Both the position numbers and the translations under genes were made by a program. Below, one piece after another: positions 35,607 to 44,512 of a stretch of 64,000 nucleotides of DNA. The DNA comes from Pseudomonas luteola NBRC 103146. GTDB taxonomy: Bacteria > Pseudomonadota > Gammaproteobacteria > Pseudomonadales > Pseudomonadaceae. Position 1 is the stretch's first letter, and each line of letters starts with the position of its first letter. The notes beneath the pieces are model-generated. The model was not told where the DNA came from, made no database searches, and was given only the letters and a program-made list of their open reading frames with translations. The DNA lies in assembly GCF_002091675.1 (NCBI RefSeq), contig NZ_BDAE01000015.1, forward strand, positions 62,001-126,000, given 5' to 3'.

Positions 35607-38042
35607 TTACTTCTGAGGCAGTGCAAAGGCGATTACATAGTCGCCCTGACGAGTGCCCAAAGAGCCATGCCCACCCGCATAAACCAGGATGTACTGACGT
35701 CCATCCTTGCCGGTGTAGGTCATGGGAGTTGTCTGGCCACCTGCTGGCAGGCGACCTTCCCACAGCTGCTTACCGTTACGAACATCGTAGGCACGCAGGT
35801 ATTGGTCTAGCGTACCGCTCAGGAAGGCCAAGCCGCTGGATGTCATGAAAGCCCCACCCAATGCTGGAACACCCATGGGGAGCGGCATTGGAACAGGCGC
35901 ACTGTCACGAACAGTGCCGTTCTTGTGCTTCCAGATGACTTGATTAGTGGTCATGTCGACAGCAGCCACATAACCCCATGGCGGTGACTGGCAAGGCAGG
36001 CCCATCGGAGACAGCAGTGCACCCATGATCACACCATACGGTGCGCCTTTGTTTGGCTGAACGCCCTCTGTCTCGCTTTTGCGAGCCGGACCACCCTCGA
36101 CATCCTCGCGTGCGACAAGCTTGGATGTAAAGGCCATGTAGCTAGGCGAAAGGAACATCACCTGACGGATAGGATCCACGGCGACGCCACCCCAGTCGAA
36201 TACACCGAAGTTGCCCGGATAAACGATCGAACCCTGCAGGGAAGGCGGCGTGTAGATGCCTTCATAGCGATGCGATTTGAACGTGATACGGCACAGCATC
36301 TGATCCAGAGGTGTCACACCCCACATGTCCGCTTCCTTGAGTGTCTGCGGCATCATGTTGAGTTCGGACATTGGCTGCGTGGGGGAGGTATGATCGCCTT
36401 CCACTGCGCCCTGCGGAACGGGTGTCTCGTGTATGGGAACGATGGGCTGACCATTGGTGCGATCCAGCACATAGAGGCTGCCTTGCTTGGTGGATGCAAT
36501 CAGGCCTGGCTTGATGCCGTCAGCCGTCTTGATATCCATCAGCGTGGGCTGCCCACCTACGTCCATGTCCCATAGGTCATGGTGAGTGAACTGGTAATTC
36601 CAGCGTACCTTACCCGTATTGACATCCAGAGCGACAACGCCGGCGCTGTATTTCTCGGCTTCTGGCGTACGCATGCCACCGTACTGATCCGGCGTTTGGT
36701 TACCCATTGGCAGGTAGATCAGGCCCAGCTTTTCGTCCACTGACATGACGGACCATACGTTCGCAGAGTTGCGGGTGTAGGTCTGGCCTGGCTGAATCGG
36801 CTCGGTAGCTTCAGGGTTGCCACTGTCCCAATTCCAGACGAGGTGGCCGTCGTGCACGTCATAGGCACGAATAACGCCGGAAGGCTCGTCAGTAGAGGCG
36901 TTATCCGTTACATGGCCACCAATGATGACCAGGTCACGGGTAACTGACGGCGGCGAGGTGGAGTAGTAGCCACCAGCAGTGAAGCCGCCGATGTTGGCGC
37001 CCAGGTTGATGGAGCCTTTGCCGCCAAAGTCTTCGCACATTTTGCCAGTGTCGGCATTTATGGCGATCAGGCGAGTATCGGCGGTGGGCAGGAACAGACG
37101 GCGAGGGCAGGAGTTGCTGACCGGTGTAGCCTCTGCTGGGGCAGACGCTGCCTGCGCATTGTCCTGAGCATCCGCCTGTGCATAGGGGGCATCATCATGG
37201 TAGGCCACGCCACGGCAGGTCATGTGTGCCCAGCCCTTGAAGCTGTCGGCACTCTGAGTGCTCAGCTTGGGATCAAAGCGCCATAGCTCCTTGCCGGAGT
37301 CGGGGTCCAGGGCAATGACCTGGCTGTGCGGCGTACAGACGTACAGCTTTCCATTGACCTTGAGGGGCGTATTTTCAGCCGTGGTTTCCTGCGGATCGTT
37401 CGGCCCGGGAATGTCGCCGGTACGATAGGTCCAGGCGACTTCCAGCTGATTCACGTTTTCCGGGGTGATCTGATTCAGCGGGGAATATTTGTCGCCAAAT
37501 GACGTACGCCCATACGACTGCCAATCGCCATCGGGCATGGTGGGGGCAGCGTTCACTGTACCTGCACTGGCACGATCCAGACTGCCCTCAATGTTATGTG
37601 GATTGGTGAATTGACTGGCGACTGCAGCAGCACCGGCCAGAACGACCGCGCCGGTCAGTGGCATGGCGCCTACTGAGCTGACACCCGCCTTACGTGCCAT
37701 GGGGCGACGTATCCATGGCAAAAGCAGAACGATGCCTACTACAAACCACAGTGCCAGACGTGGAACCAGTTGCCACCAGTCCAGACCGACTTCGTACAGC
37801 GCCCACAGCGTTGAGGCAAACAGAACGAGCGCAAACAATGGGAGTGCTGCACGATGGGCAAGCACGAGAAGGATACCAGTGATGAAAATACCGGCACCCG
37901 CGAGGGCGTAATAGAAGGATCCTCCTACAGTGATCAGTTTGACGCCACCTACAAGCATGGCGAGACCAATCAACACAAGGACGATGCCGACTAACGTAGA
38001 AAAAAGACGCGTTTTTGCAAACGGTCCAGTCGTTTCGTTCAT
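35607..38042 (-). CDS. gcd: membrane-bound PQQ-dependent glucose dehydrogenase
   Basis: 811 residues. Five N-terminal membrane helices (about 12-125, ending LVLLP-WIRRP) anchor a large periplasmic beta-propeller that binds PQQ. Propeller blocks such as GDWQSYGRTSFGDKYSPL, HSQVIALDPDSGKELWRFDP and GNQTPDQYGG are typical of Gcd. It oxidises glucose to gluconolactone in the periplasm and feeds ubiquinone. Quinate/shikimate dehydrogenases share the architecture and cannot be fully excluded. Confidence 0.92.
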   Translation of the reverse strand: MNETTGPFAKTRLFSTLVGIVLVLIGLAMLVGGVKLITVGGSFYYALAGAGIFITGILLVLAHRAALPLFALVLFASTLWALYEVGLDWWQLVPRLALWFVVGIVLLLPWIRRPMARKAGVSSVGAMPLTGAVVLAGAAAVASQFTNPHNIEGSLDRASAGTVNAAPTMPDGDWQSYGRTSFGDKYSPLNQITPENVNQLEVAWTYRTGDIPGPNDPQETTAENTPLKVNGKLYVCTPHSQVIALDPDSGKELWRFDPKLSTQSADSFKGWAHMTCRGVAYHDDAPYAQADAQDNAQAASAPAEATPVSNSCPRRLFLPTADTRLIAINADTGKMCEDFGGKGSINLGANIGGFTAGGYYSTSPPSVTRDLVIIGGHVTDNASTDEPSGVIRAYDVHDGHLVWNWDSGNPEATEPIQPGQTYTRNSANVWSVMSVDEKLGLIYLPMGNQTPDQYGGMRTPEAEKYSAGVVALDVNTGKVRWNYQFTHHDLWDMDVGGQPTLMDIKTADGIKPGLIASTKQGSLYVLDRTNGQPIVPIHETPVPQGAVEGDHTSPTQPMSELNMMPQTLKEADMWGVTPLDQMLCRITFKSHRYEGIYTPPSLQGSIVYPGNFGVFDWGGVAVDPIRQVMFLSPSYMAFTSKLVAREDVEGGPARKSETEGVQPNKGAPYGVIMGALLSPMGLPCQSPPWGYVAAVDMTTNQVIWKHKNGTVRDSAPVPMPLPMGVPALGGAFMTSSGLAFLSGTLDQYLRAYDVRNGKQLWEGRLPAGGQTTPMTYTGKDGRQYILVYAGGHGSLGTRQGDYVIAFALPQK

Positions 38043-38453
38043 GAAGGCAATACCAAATTCTTAAAATAGGATTCACCGGACTGGACCACAAGGGCCATCC
38101 GGGAGTTGCACGGTGAAGGATGTTGGAATTCTTATAACAGCAATCTTATACCGTCTGTCACCCTCTGCGCATATTCAAGTTAGGCAAAGGTGTTTTGTGG
38201 ATTTGTGCAAAGGCGAAAGTGAGAGATGGTTTGAATTATTACGTATATTTGAAATTCGGCCGTGAATCGTCAAAAAACGATCGCAATAAGTCATGTTGGT
38301 CTGTCTCCATTGCCGCTGCGATCAGGAGACATGTCTCGGCTTAGGCTGACCCGGAAGGATCTTGAATCAACTTCCTGAGATGGTTTCCGTGAGCTAGGTT
38401 TCAAACACATTGGTCATAGCGCTAGTAAGTTTTTATTTTGGAGTAGCGCTGCA
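38043..38453. other. intergenic region between gcd and the bestrophin-like gene
   Basis: 410 bases upstream of two divergent genes, so it contains both promoters. I see no gene or RNA. Confidence 0.35.
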
Positions 38454-39350
38454 TTGCCAACCCTTATTCGCCGTAAGTACCGATTCCTGCATAAAACCCT
38501 TTCCTATACAGGTTGGTCGCTGTTTTGGCTGCTTATCTGGGACATTGTTGTCACCGTTGACTTCATGCTGTTCGTCGATGATCGAATGAGCCTTCCTTCG
38601 ATGCCATTGACGCTCCTGGGCTCGGCCCTGGCCATGCTGGTGAGTATTCGGAACACCAGCGCTTACAACCGCTGGTGGGAAGCTCGTACGTTATGGGGAG
38701 GGATGGTTAACAGCTCGCGCAATTTTGCCCGTCAGGTTCTGATTCTGGTTGATGATCCGGGCGATGCTTTAAACCCTATCAAGGAGGTGCTGTTTCGCCG
38801 CCATGTGGCCTATGTCAATGCTTTAGCCGCGCATCTCAAGAAGGCGCCGATTCCAGAGCGACTTGCAGAGTTATTGCCTGCTGAGGAAGTGGCTCGAAGC
38901 GGTGATACCAATAATTTTCCCAACGACATCCTAAGCGGCTCGGCAGCTTTGATTGCCCAGGAGTACAAGGCAGGGCGTCTGGACAGCATACGCTTGGCAC
39001 GTCTTGAATCGACGATGGTGGATATTTCTAACTGGCAGGGAGGTATGGAGCGCATCGCTAATACTCCGTTGCCGTATCCTTATGTGTACTTTCCACGCTT
39101 GTTCATCTCGCTGTTCTGTTTGATCGTCCCGGTAGGGTTGGTAGAGTCGTTAGGCTGGTTTACACCTCTGGCCTCTACGGTAGTGGGCTTTATGTTGCTC
39201 GCACTCGAAAAAATCGGAACTGATTTACAAAGCCCGTTTTCCGAAAGCCAGCACCAGATACAGATGACCGATCTCTGCGCGAACATCGAGAAGAATCTTT
39301 CGTCCATGTTCAGGGAGTCGGAGAACGCTTCTGTTCGCTCCACTGAGTAG
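38454..39350 (+). CDS. bestrophin-like (UPF0187) anion-channel family protein
   Basis: 298 residues with membrane segments near residues 20-40, 50-65, 205-225 and 230-250. The signatures SIRNTSAYNRWWEARTLWGGMVNSSRNFARQ and the late FSESQHQIQMTDLC block are characteristic. Bacterial homologues form pentameric ion channels. The start is a TTG at 38454 with GGAG about 10 bases upstream. The last 41 bases overlap the end of the convergent DoxX-like gene. Confidence 0.88.
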   Translation: MPTLIRRKYRFLHKTLSYTGWSLFWLLIWDIVVTVDFMLFVDDRMSLPSMPLTLLGSALAMLVSIRNTSAYNRWWEARTLWGGMVNSSRNFARQVLILVDDPGDALNPIKEVLFRRHVAYVNALAAHLKKAPIPERLAELLPAEEVARSGDTNNFPNDILSGSAALIAQEYKAGRLDSIRLARLESTMVDISNWQGGMERIANTPLPYPYVYFPRLFISLFCLIVPVGLVESLGWFTPLASTVVGFMLLALEKIGTDLQSPFSESQHQIQMTDLCANIEKNLSSMFRESENASVRSTE

Positions 39351-39834
39351 CATTGGAAGCCGGCGTTACGCCTACGGTGCGCATAACAGGCTGGCCAACG
39401 CCAGTCTGGAGCTGGCCGTGGACACCTTCATCAGCCCCTTTTTTGCTTTCTACCAATTCGGCAGGTGGGGTGTAATGAATACAGCCATACCAGATGACGA
39501 TTGGAAAAAGCGCATGCAGTACAAGACGTACTGCCAGGACCCACTCAGGAAGCGCTGGAAACAGGCCCGCATGTTGCCAGGTGTAGAAGTGTACAGGCAG
39601 CATAAGGAGCGTACAGACAAAGAGAACGCTGCCCGCGTAACGACGAAGCTCTTTGAAGAGCACCGCAACCGCTACCACCATTTCCAGAATGCCGCCAAAG
39701 CAAACGATGGCAAACCGGTAGGGTACGTCGATGGGGACAAGTTTGACGAAAAAGCCGGCCATGAACAGGTGGGCGAAACCACCTACCATGAACCAAGCCA
39801 CTACGAGCGCAACCGCTTGTTTTTGATAGCGCAT
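39310..39834 (-). CDS. DoxX-like inner-membrane protein
   Basis: 174 residues with four hydrophobic segments (about 5-28, 40-60, 68-85, 98-118). HLFMAGFFVKLVP, GGILEMVVAVAVLF and LLMLPVHFYTWQH match the DoxX/SURF4-like family. From residue 125 a hydrophilic tail follows that runs into the antisense of the bestrophin gene's end, so the tail may be a recent extension. Function is unclear. Confidence 0.75.
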   Translation of the reverse strand: MRYQKQAVALVVAWFMVGGFAHLFMAGFFVKLVPIDVPYRFAIVCFGGILEMVVAVAVLFKELRRYAGSVLFVCTLLMLPVHFYTWQHAGLFPALPEWVLAVRLVLHALFPIVIWYGCIHYTPPAELVESKKGADEGVHGQLQTGVGQPVMRTVGVTPASNATQWSEQKRSPTP

Positions 39835-40059
39835 ATGCAGGCCGCCTTTTTAAGCTCTTATGACGGTATGACTACGTTTTTGTGATCTTTCTCACTCGCT
39901 CGGCTGCTTCCAGATCAAATGCATCTGCTGATGGCTTGTGATTGAACCGATGCGCTCAGCTGCCTCTCTATTGGTAAATGCTTCGTAAGCGATTAAGTGA
40001 CGACACTGCATTACGTCCCAGTTTGCTACGAACTGATTTGAAAGCCTGGAGAGATGACT

Positions 40060-40314
40060 ATGGAACTTCCTGTAAAAGATCTCACGACCTTATTCGATCA
40101 ATTGGGTCTGGACTCAGATAAGGCCAGTATTGACGCGTTTGTCGCCAAGCACTATCCGCTTCCCGATGACGTCAAGATTTCCGAAGCACCTTTTTGGACG
40201 CCCAGCCAGGCGGCGTTTTTGAAAGAAGAAATCATGAACGATGCCGAGTGGGAGCCGATCGTTGATGAACTCAACGTATTGCTGCACGAGAATAAGCCGT
40301 TTCAAGCGACCTGA
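40060..40314 (+). CDS. DUF2789 family protein
   Basis: 84 residues starting MELPVKDLTTLFDQLGL. The LPDDVKISEAPFWTPSQAAFLKEEI region is diagnostic of DUF2789. The ATG at 40060 has GGAG 8 bases upstream, while the ATG at 40054 is too close to the site. Function is unknown. Confidence 0.88.
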   Translation: MELPVKDLTTLFDQLGLDSDKASIDAFVAKHYPLPDDVKISEAPFWTPSQAAFLKEEIMNDAEWEPIVDELNVLLHENKPFQAT

Positions 40315-40332
40315 ATGGTAGGCCTGGAAGGT

Positions 40333-40369
40333 AATAAAACGGTGGGTTTCGGCCCACCGTTTTGCTTTT
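40333..40369. terminator. bidirectional terminator between DUF2789 and DUF2171 genes
   Basis: AAAACGGTGGG (40336-40346) pairs with CCCACCGTTTT (40353-40363) around a 6-base loop. Confidence 0.92.
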
Positions 40370-40380
40370 CAGATTCCTGC

Positions 40381-40617
40381 TTATCCCGTCTGCCAATCCC
40401 GCTGTGCCTCTTCGCATGTTCGTGCCAAGTGGACGGTAGCGCCGTCTACGCGGGCCACCCATTCCAGAGGAATCAGGTGATATTGCCCCTGAGCATCTGG
40501 ATCACTTCGCTCAAGCTTGAGTTTATTGCGATCCACAATGTCATAGACCTTGCCGACGTGTTGACCATCGGAGCCTAGTACGTCCGCTTGAACAGGGATT
40601 TTATCGACATCAACCAT
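40381..40617 (-). CDS. DUF2171 domain protein
   Basis: 78 residues, a small beta-barrel (PRC-like) protein: VLGSDGQHVGKVYDIVDRNKLKLERSD followed by HLIPLEWVARVDGATVHL. GGAG is 8 bases upstream of the ATG. The family is of unknown function and probably cytoplasmic. Confidence 0.82.
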   Translation of the reverse strand: MVDVDKIPVQADVLGSDGQHVGKVYDIVDRNKLKLERSDPDAQGQYHLIPLEWVARVDGATVHLARTCEEAQRDWQTG

Positions 40618-40833
40618 GTAGGTTTCTCCGGCAAATAGGACAAAGGGTTCTGTAGGTAGTCATCCGCTATCTATTCAGAGGTTTGCCGAATGGCTAACGT
40701 TCTGAGTGAGCGACAGGAGGCATTTTTCAACTCTCCTGATGAGCGAGCAGAACTGTCCGATACCCCCTTTTTCTGACTGATGTACAGCATTGTCCAAGGC
40801 TGTAGCGAACGGACCTGATAAGGAGCAAACATA

Positions 40834-41547
40834 ATGATTGAACTCTATGGCATGGGTAGTCCCAATGTCCTGAAAGTGGTGCTGATGCTGGAGGAGCTGC
40901 AACTGGCTTACCGGTTCAAGCATGTACATGTCTGGAAGGGGGAACAGTTCACCGATACCTTCAAGGCACTCAATCCGAACAGCAAGGTTCCTGTGTTGAT
41001 CGATCCTGACGGACCGAGCGGGGAGCCATATCGTGTGTTCGAGTCGGGTGCAATCCTGCAGTACCTTGCTGAGAAGACGGGGAAGTTTCTGCCTGCAAGC
41101 GGTACGGCACGTTATGACGTCATGCAGTGGTTGATGATCCAGTTGACTGGAGTCGGCCCTATGTTCGGCCAGTATGTTCACTTTACGCGCTTCGAGCCTG
41201 AAGTCTCCAACTACGCGCGCTCGCGCTATACCACTGAGGCGCTGCGCCTGGTTGAGCTTATCGACCAGCGTCTGGCTACCCACTCTTATCTGGGCGGCGA
41301 TACCTATTCGATTGCCGATATCGCGACGTATCCCTGGATGGCCATTCTCGAGTTCCTTGGCTTACCCCATGAGCGTTATACCCATCTGACACGCTGGTTG
41401 GGCGCGATTTCAAAGCGACCTGCTGCCATTCGACTGGTCGAGATGACCAAGGAGATTCAGGCGGAAGGCGTGGCCTCGCGTTCAGAAGCCACACCGGATG
41501 ACTATGACCGCATGTTCGGCCGCGGTCAGTACGCTCGCTCGTTGTAA
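40834..41547 (+). CDS. glutathione S-transferase, Nu/YfcG-like
   Basis: 237 residues. The thioredoxin-fold N-domain (MIELYGMGSPNVLKVVLMLEEL, then NPNSKVPVLID and FESGAILQYLAEKTG) is followed by the all-helical C-domain with GDTYSIADIATYPW. AAGGAG precedes the ATG. Relatives are disulfide-bond reductases or peroxidases using glutathione. It is monocistronic and converges with the SIR2 gene, with 26 bases between the stops. Confidence 0.9.
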   Translation: MIELYGMGSPNVLKVVLMLEELQLAYRFKHVHVWKGEQFTDTFKALNPNSKVPVLIDPDGPSGEPYRVFESGAILQYLAEKTGKFLPASGTARYDVMQWLMIQLTGVGPMFGQYVHFTRFEPEVSNYARSRYTTEALRLVELIDQRLATHSYLGGDTYSIADIATYPWMAILEFLGLPHERYTHLTRWLGAISKRPAAIRLVEMTKEIQAEGVASRSEATPDDYDRMFGRGQYARSL

Positions 41548-41573
41548 GGGCAGGGGCATGGATGCCTGCTTCA

Positions 41574-42365
41574 TCAGGAATCGACCAGCTCCTTGAGAAA
41601 GCACGTCAGGGCATGGCCGGGATCGTCATGGTCTGATGAAATCATGCGGATGCCCCACTGGCTCAGGATCTCTTCCTGTACAGGATTAGGCATATGGGAG
41701 AAGACATAAGAGATGGGCCTGACACCGGAAGGCTCATACTTGCTCCACATCTTTGAGAGCTTATGGAAGAGCAGCCGGATATTGGTATCCGAAAGGCTGT
41801 AACCAATGAACAGAACGGCCTTGCTCAGTGTGTCGGCTCTCAGCTTGATGTCGAGCGGCGTCTCGAATTGAAGCCGTTCGTAATAGCTTGTTTCGGCTAG
41901 GACAATCGATGAGTCATCATCGAAATCACCATGGAATTTGATGATCTGTCTGATGTTGTCCTGCGCCTTGGCCAAATCGCTGGCATTGGCGATCTTGATG
42001 TACTCTCGCTGATAGGCATCGTGGGCATATTCCAGCCAGCGGTCGTAGTTGGTGGTGTAGATCGCTGAGAACCGCCCTTGTACGATCAGCCGATGTATTT
42101 CTGATGCCGTGATATCGATATCTTTATGCCACTCCCGGTCCATCCAGCTTCTGAGCGCACCGATGTTGCCTTTCTTGATACGGTAATACTCGGCTAGCGC
42201 AAGAAAATTGCCGTAGGTATTGAAGACGTCAGGGTCATAATCCAGCTGGACGGCAACTTCTTCGATCAGTTGTTTCCAGGGCGGCAAGCCAAGGTTGGCT
42301 GATACTCCAGCCCCTACGAACAGGATCAGCCGATTGCTACGGTAAGCGTCCTTAAGGCCTTCCAT
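41574..42365 (-). CDS. SIR2-family NADase, likely effector of a two-gene defence module (KomC-like)
   Basis: 263 residues covering a single SIR2-like Rossmann domain. The NAD-site motifs are intact: GAGVS (18-22), TTNYD (104-108, with Asn106 and Asp108), FHGD (144-147, with catalytic-position His145) and GYSLSDTN (188-195). There is no signal peptide, zinc-ribbon or extra domain. SIR2 domains of this type in Thoeris, DSR, pAgo and Kongming systems destroy NAD and stop growth during infection. Its ATG is 2 bases after the stop of the HAM1-like gene, with GAGGAG 8 bases upstream, so the two are coupled. The last position in the unit fits an effector. A classical protein deacetylase is unlikely without the zinc site. 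Confidence 0.85.
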   Translation of the reverse strand: MEGLKDAYRSNRLILFVGAGVSANLGLPPWKQLIEEVAVQLDYDPDVFNTYGNFLALAEYYRIKKGNIGALRSWMDREWHKDIDITASEIHRLIVQGRFSAIYTTNYDRWLEYAHDAYQREYIKIANASDLAKAQDNIRQIIKFHGDFDDDSSIVLAETSYYERLQFETPLDIKLRADTLSKAVLFIGYSLSDTNIRLLFHKLSKMWSKYEPSGVRPISYVFSHMPNPVQEEILSQWGIRMISSDHDDPGHALTCFLKELVDS

Positions 42366-42367
42366 TT

Positions 42368-42916
42368 TCAGGACTCCTCGATAAAGCTGACGAATTTTTC
42401 CAGCGCCTGCCGTCGCATGGAGTACTCATGCTTGCGTGGCCCCAGTTGGGCAAAGGTTTGATCAAGGCCATCAGGCATAAACACACAGTCCCATTCAAAG
42501 CTGCTATCACCGGCCGGCTGCTCTGTGATTCGCCCAGGAACGGCGCCCTCAAAGAAGTATTTCTTGCGACCGTCACAGTAGCCGATCAGCGTCTTGGCCA
42601 CGGCTGAGGGATCTTCAAGGCCGCCTATGACGGAGGAGAAGCGTTCTGCCAGTAGCTTGTCCCAGAAGAGCTGTGTAAGGCCGGCAGGGAAATCATTCAG
42701 GCTCTTGATGTAAAGCCCAGTGTGTTCAACGAATACAGGCTTCCCAACGAGGCGGAACGCTTTGAGCAGCTTGTCGCTGATCAATTGGCACACATCCTCG
42801 GTTTGCAGTTCATCGATTTTGATCTGGTAGGGGACAATCTCGATTCGCGTTTTGGCGAGCAGGTGAGAGACTTCTTCAATCTTTCGCGTGTTGCTGGAAA
42901 TAAATCGAATTTTCAT
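42368..42916 (-). CDS. HAM1/ITPase-like protein with altered active site, likely nucleotide sensor (KomB-like)
   Basis: 182 residues with the Ham1/RdgB fold: SSNTRKIEE (7-15) for phosphate binding, EHTGL (64-68), EGAVPGRI (123-130), [11 protein letters not shown] (140-150), TFAQL (154-158) and SMRRQAL (166-172). Active enzymes have EDTGL or DDSGL, TFAE and SHR; here the catalytic Asp is His65, the TFAE Glu is Gln157 and the SHR His is Met167. Nucleotide binding therefore seems kept and hydrolysis lost. It differs strongly from housekeeping RdgB. It is the first gene of the unit with the SIR2 gene. The match to KomB of the Kongming system is from memory of the family, not from a search. Confidence 0.82.
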   Translation of the reverse strand: MKIRFISSNTRKIEEVSHLLAKTRIEIVPYQIKIDELQTEDVCQLISDKLLKAFRLVGKPVFVEHTGLYIKSLNDFPAGLTQLFWDKLLAERFSSVIGGLEDPSAVAKTLIGYCDGRKKYFFEGAVPGRITEQPAGDSSFEWDCVFMPDGLDQTFAQLGPRKHEYSMRRQALEKFVSFIEES

Positions 42917-43030
42917 GGTTGGCCTGCAAAGGCATTACGATTCTCAGGGCGGCTCGCTACCTTTCTGATTTAGAGGGAAGTGGATAACCAAGGGTTCGCC
43001 TTCAAAAGGTCCGGCGGTCGGCATACGCCA
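42917..43030 (-). promoter_or_regulatory. likely promoter region of the HAM1-SIR2 unit
   Basis: 114 bases separate the DUF72 stop from the HAM1 start, both on the minus strand. The only ribosome-site-like bases are GCAGG 6-7 bases before the ATG. No clear -10/-35 pair could be assigned. Confidence 0.35.
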
Positions 43031-43762
43031 TCAGCCTGCAAGCAGGCGTTGCATGTCCAGTGCGTTGGGTACGGCTGCGCCGCTGGCGGTGTTATCAAAA
43101 ATGCACCATGTGGGAACGCTCCGTTCATGATGATGTGCCAAGGTCTGGGCCAGAGATGCAAGGGCATCATGGGTATAGGAGGAGTGATAGATCCGGGGCG
43201 AGCCGTGAAGGCGGTAGTAGACCACCTCCGGCGATGCACCGGGCATGTTGCCGTTCGCCAATGGAGAGGGATCGGCAGCTACTTGGCCAATTCGATAAGC
43301 CATCAGCATGGACTGGGCATCATCACGTTGCCAGCTGGCATGGCGGGGTTCAAGAACGGCGTGTCCGTTGTAGCGAGCCCTGAGATCCTCCAGAAAGTCA
43401 CGGGTAAGTTCTGCCTTGAATGCCAGTGAAGGAGGAAGCTGGATCAGCAGGCAGCCCAGTTTCTCTCCCAAGTGACTGCACTCCGACAGAAAGCCGTTCA
43501 ACAGTGCTCCGCCGTGAGCGAGGCGCTGAATGTGAGTGATTTGCTTGGGGACCTTTACTGCGAACCGAAAACCCTCTGGCGTCGAGTCAGCCCATTTGGC
43601 GTAGGTCGCCGGTTGGTGAGGGCGGTAAAACGAAGAGTTGATTTCAACGGTATTGAAGCGGGCAGCGTAGCGCTGCAAGTGGGTGCCCTCTGCCGGAAAG
43701 TCGGGCCACTGTGAACGCGGCAGGCTCCAGCCGGCACATCCAATGTAGGGAAGTGTATTCAA
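43031..43762 (-). CDS. DUF72 (YecE-like) family protein
   Basis: 243 residues of a TIM-barrel family. IGCAGWSLPRSQWPDFP, FNTVEINSSFYRPHQPATYAKWADSTPEGFRFAVKVP and the C-terminal CIFDNTASGAAVPNAL match DUF72. A barrel active site is suspected, but no reaction is established. It sits directly upstream of the HAM1-SIR2 pair on the same strand; DUF72 is a common chromosomal gene, so this is probably chance proximity. Confidence 0.9.
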   Translation of the reverse strand: MNTLPYIGCAGWSLPRSQWPDFPAEGTHLQRYAARFNTVEINSSFYRPHQPATYAKWADSTPEGFRFAVKVPKQITHIQRLAHGGALLNGFLSECSHLGEKLGCLLIQLPPSLAFKAELTRDFLEDLRARYNGHAVLEPRHASWQRDDAQSMLMAYRIGQVAADPSPLANGNMPGASPEVVYYRLHGSPRIYHSSYTHDALASLAQTLAHHHERSVPTWCIFDNTASGAAVPNALDMQRLLAG

Positions 43763-43819
43763 GATCAGTTTTAAGCCAGTCGTGTCTGATCTGTGTTTGA
43801 CTAACGGATCAGGTGATTG

Positions 43820-43853
43820 ATCCTGCCGCTTCGTAGCGGGGAAGCGGCAGGTG
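43820..43853 (-). terminator. hairpin after the NTF2-like gene
   Basis: CCTGCCGCTT (43822-43831) pairs with AAGCGGCAGG (43842-43851). It lies just past the stop of the minus-strand NTF2-like gene. Confidence 0.6.
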
Positions 43854-43858
43854 CCTGG

Positions 43859-44290
43859 TTAGAAGCGGAAAGCCTGACGGCCAATCAACAGCCATTCTCC
43901 GTTCTGTTTTTGCCAGATCTGAAAGTTTTCAATTTCAGTAGGCGTCAACTTGCCGCTATTGATGGCTTGTGCAGAGAAATGATTGCGAACCAGGGCCACA
44001 TCACCCGACATTGTGATTTTCTGGTTGAGCATTTTCAGCTCTTTGAATGCGCTTTTGCCTGTTTCGATATCCGCAATGAATGCTTTCTTATCTTGGATGT
44101 TGCCGCTGGAATGGCCATAGGTAAGATTTTCGGCCGTCAGGGCATTCAGACTGGCAATATCCTTGTGCCACATGGCCTGGGTAAGCTTGTCCACGGCCTC
44201 AGCTACCGCCGTTTCATCCGAAGACGTGGCGGCCATAGCATAGCCGCTGAAAAGGCACAGAAAGCCAACGATCAGCTTGATATTTCGCAT
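43859..44290 (-). CDS. exported NTF2-like (DUF4440/SnoaL) protein
   Basis: 143 residues. A signal peptide (MRNIKLIVGFLCLFSGYAMA) precedes an NTF2-like cone-fold domain with VDKLTQAMWHKDIASLNAL, LTYGHSSG and a C-terminal WLLIGRQAFRF strand. The start at 44290 has AAGGA 7 bases upstream; the ATG at 44296 is too close to it. It should be periplasmic. Ligand or enzyme activity is unknown. Confidence 0.82.
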   Translation of the reverse strand: MRNIKLIVGFLCLFSGYAMAATSSDETAVAEAVDKLTQAMWHKDIASLNALTAENLTYGHSSGNIQDKKAFIADIETGKSAFKELKMLNQKITMSGDVALVRNHFSAQAINSGKLTPTEIENFQIWQKQNGEWLLIGRQAFRF

Positions 44291-44512
44291 GAGCATTTCC
44301 TTGTTGTTGTAAGCGATGCGGAATGGATCGTTGTACGTGATGGCTGTGGATCTCGTTCGAGTATGGAAGAGGCACAGCGGTCATAAGTCGTCGTACAACA
44401 TGATGTGTTGTAGACGTTTCACGAGAGGGCGTCAATTGGCGTGTTGTTTTTGCCAACAGAGCAAGCGCTGCTTGAGCGAAAAGGTTCTCGTCAAGCAGCA
44501 AAGCAGGGTGGC

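Noticed and set aside
39418-39885. 155-codon plus-strand frame opposite the DoxX-like gene.
   Set aside because: Antisense shadow of a recognisable membrane protein; its own product has no domain and a poor composition.
40675-41283. 202-codon minus-strand frame opposite the glutathione transferase gene.
   Set aside because: Shadow of a clear GST; no ribosome site and no family features.
43031-43762. DUF72 gene as a third member of the HAM1-SIR2 defence unit.
   Set aside because: It is separated by 114 bases, belongs to a widespread chromosomal family, and has no known link to nucleotide signalling.
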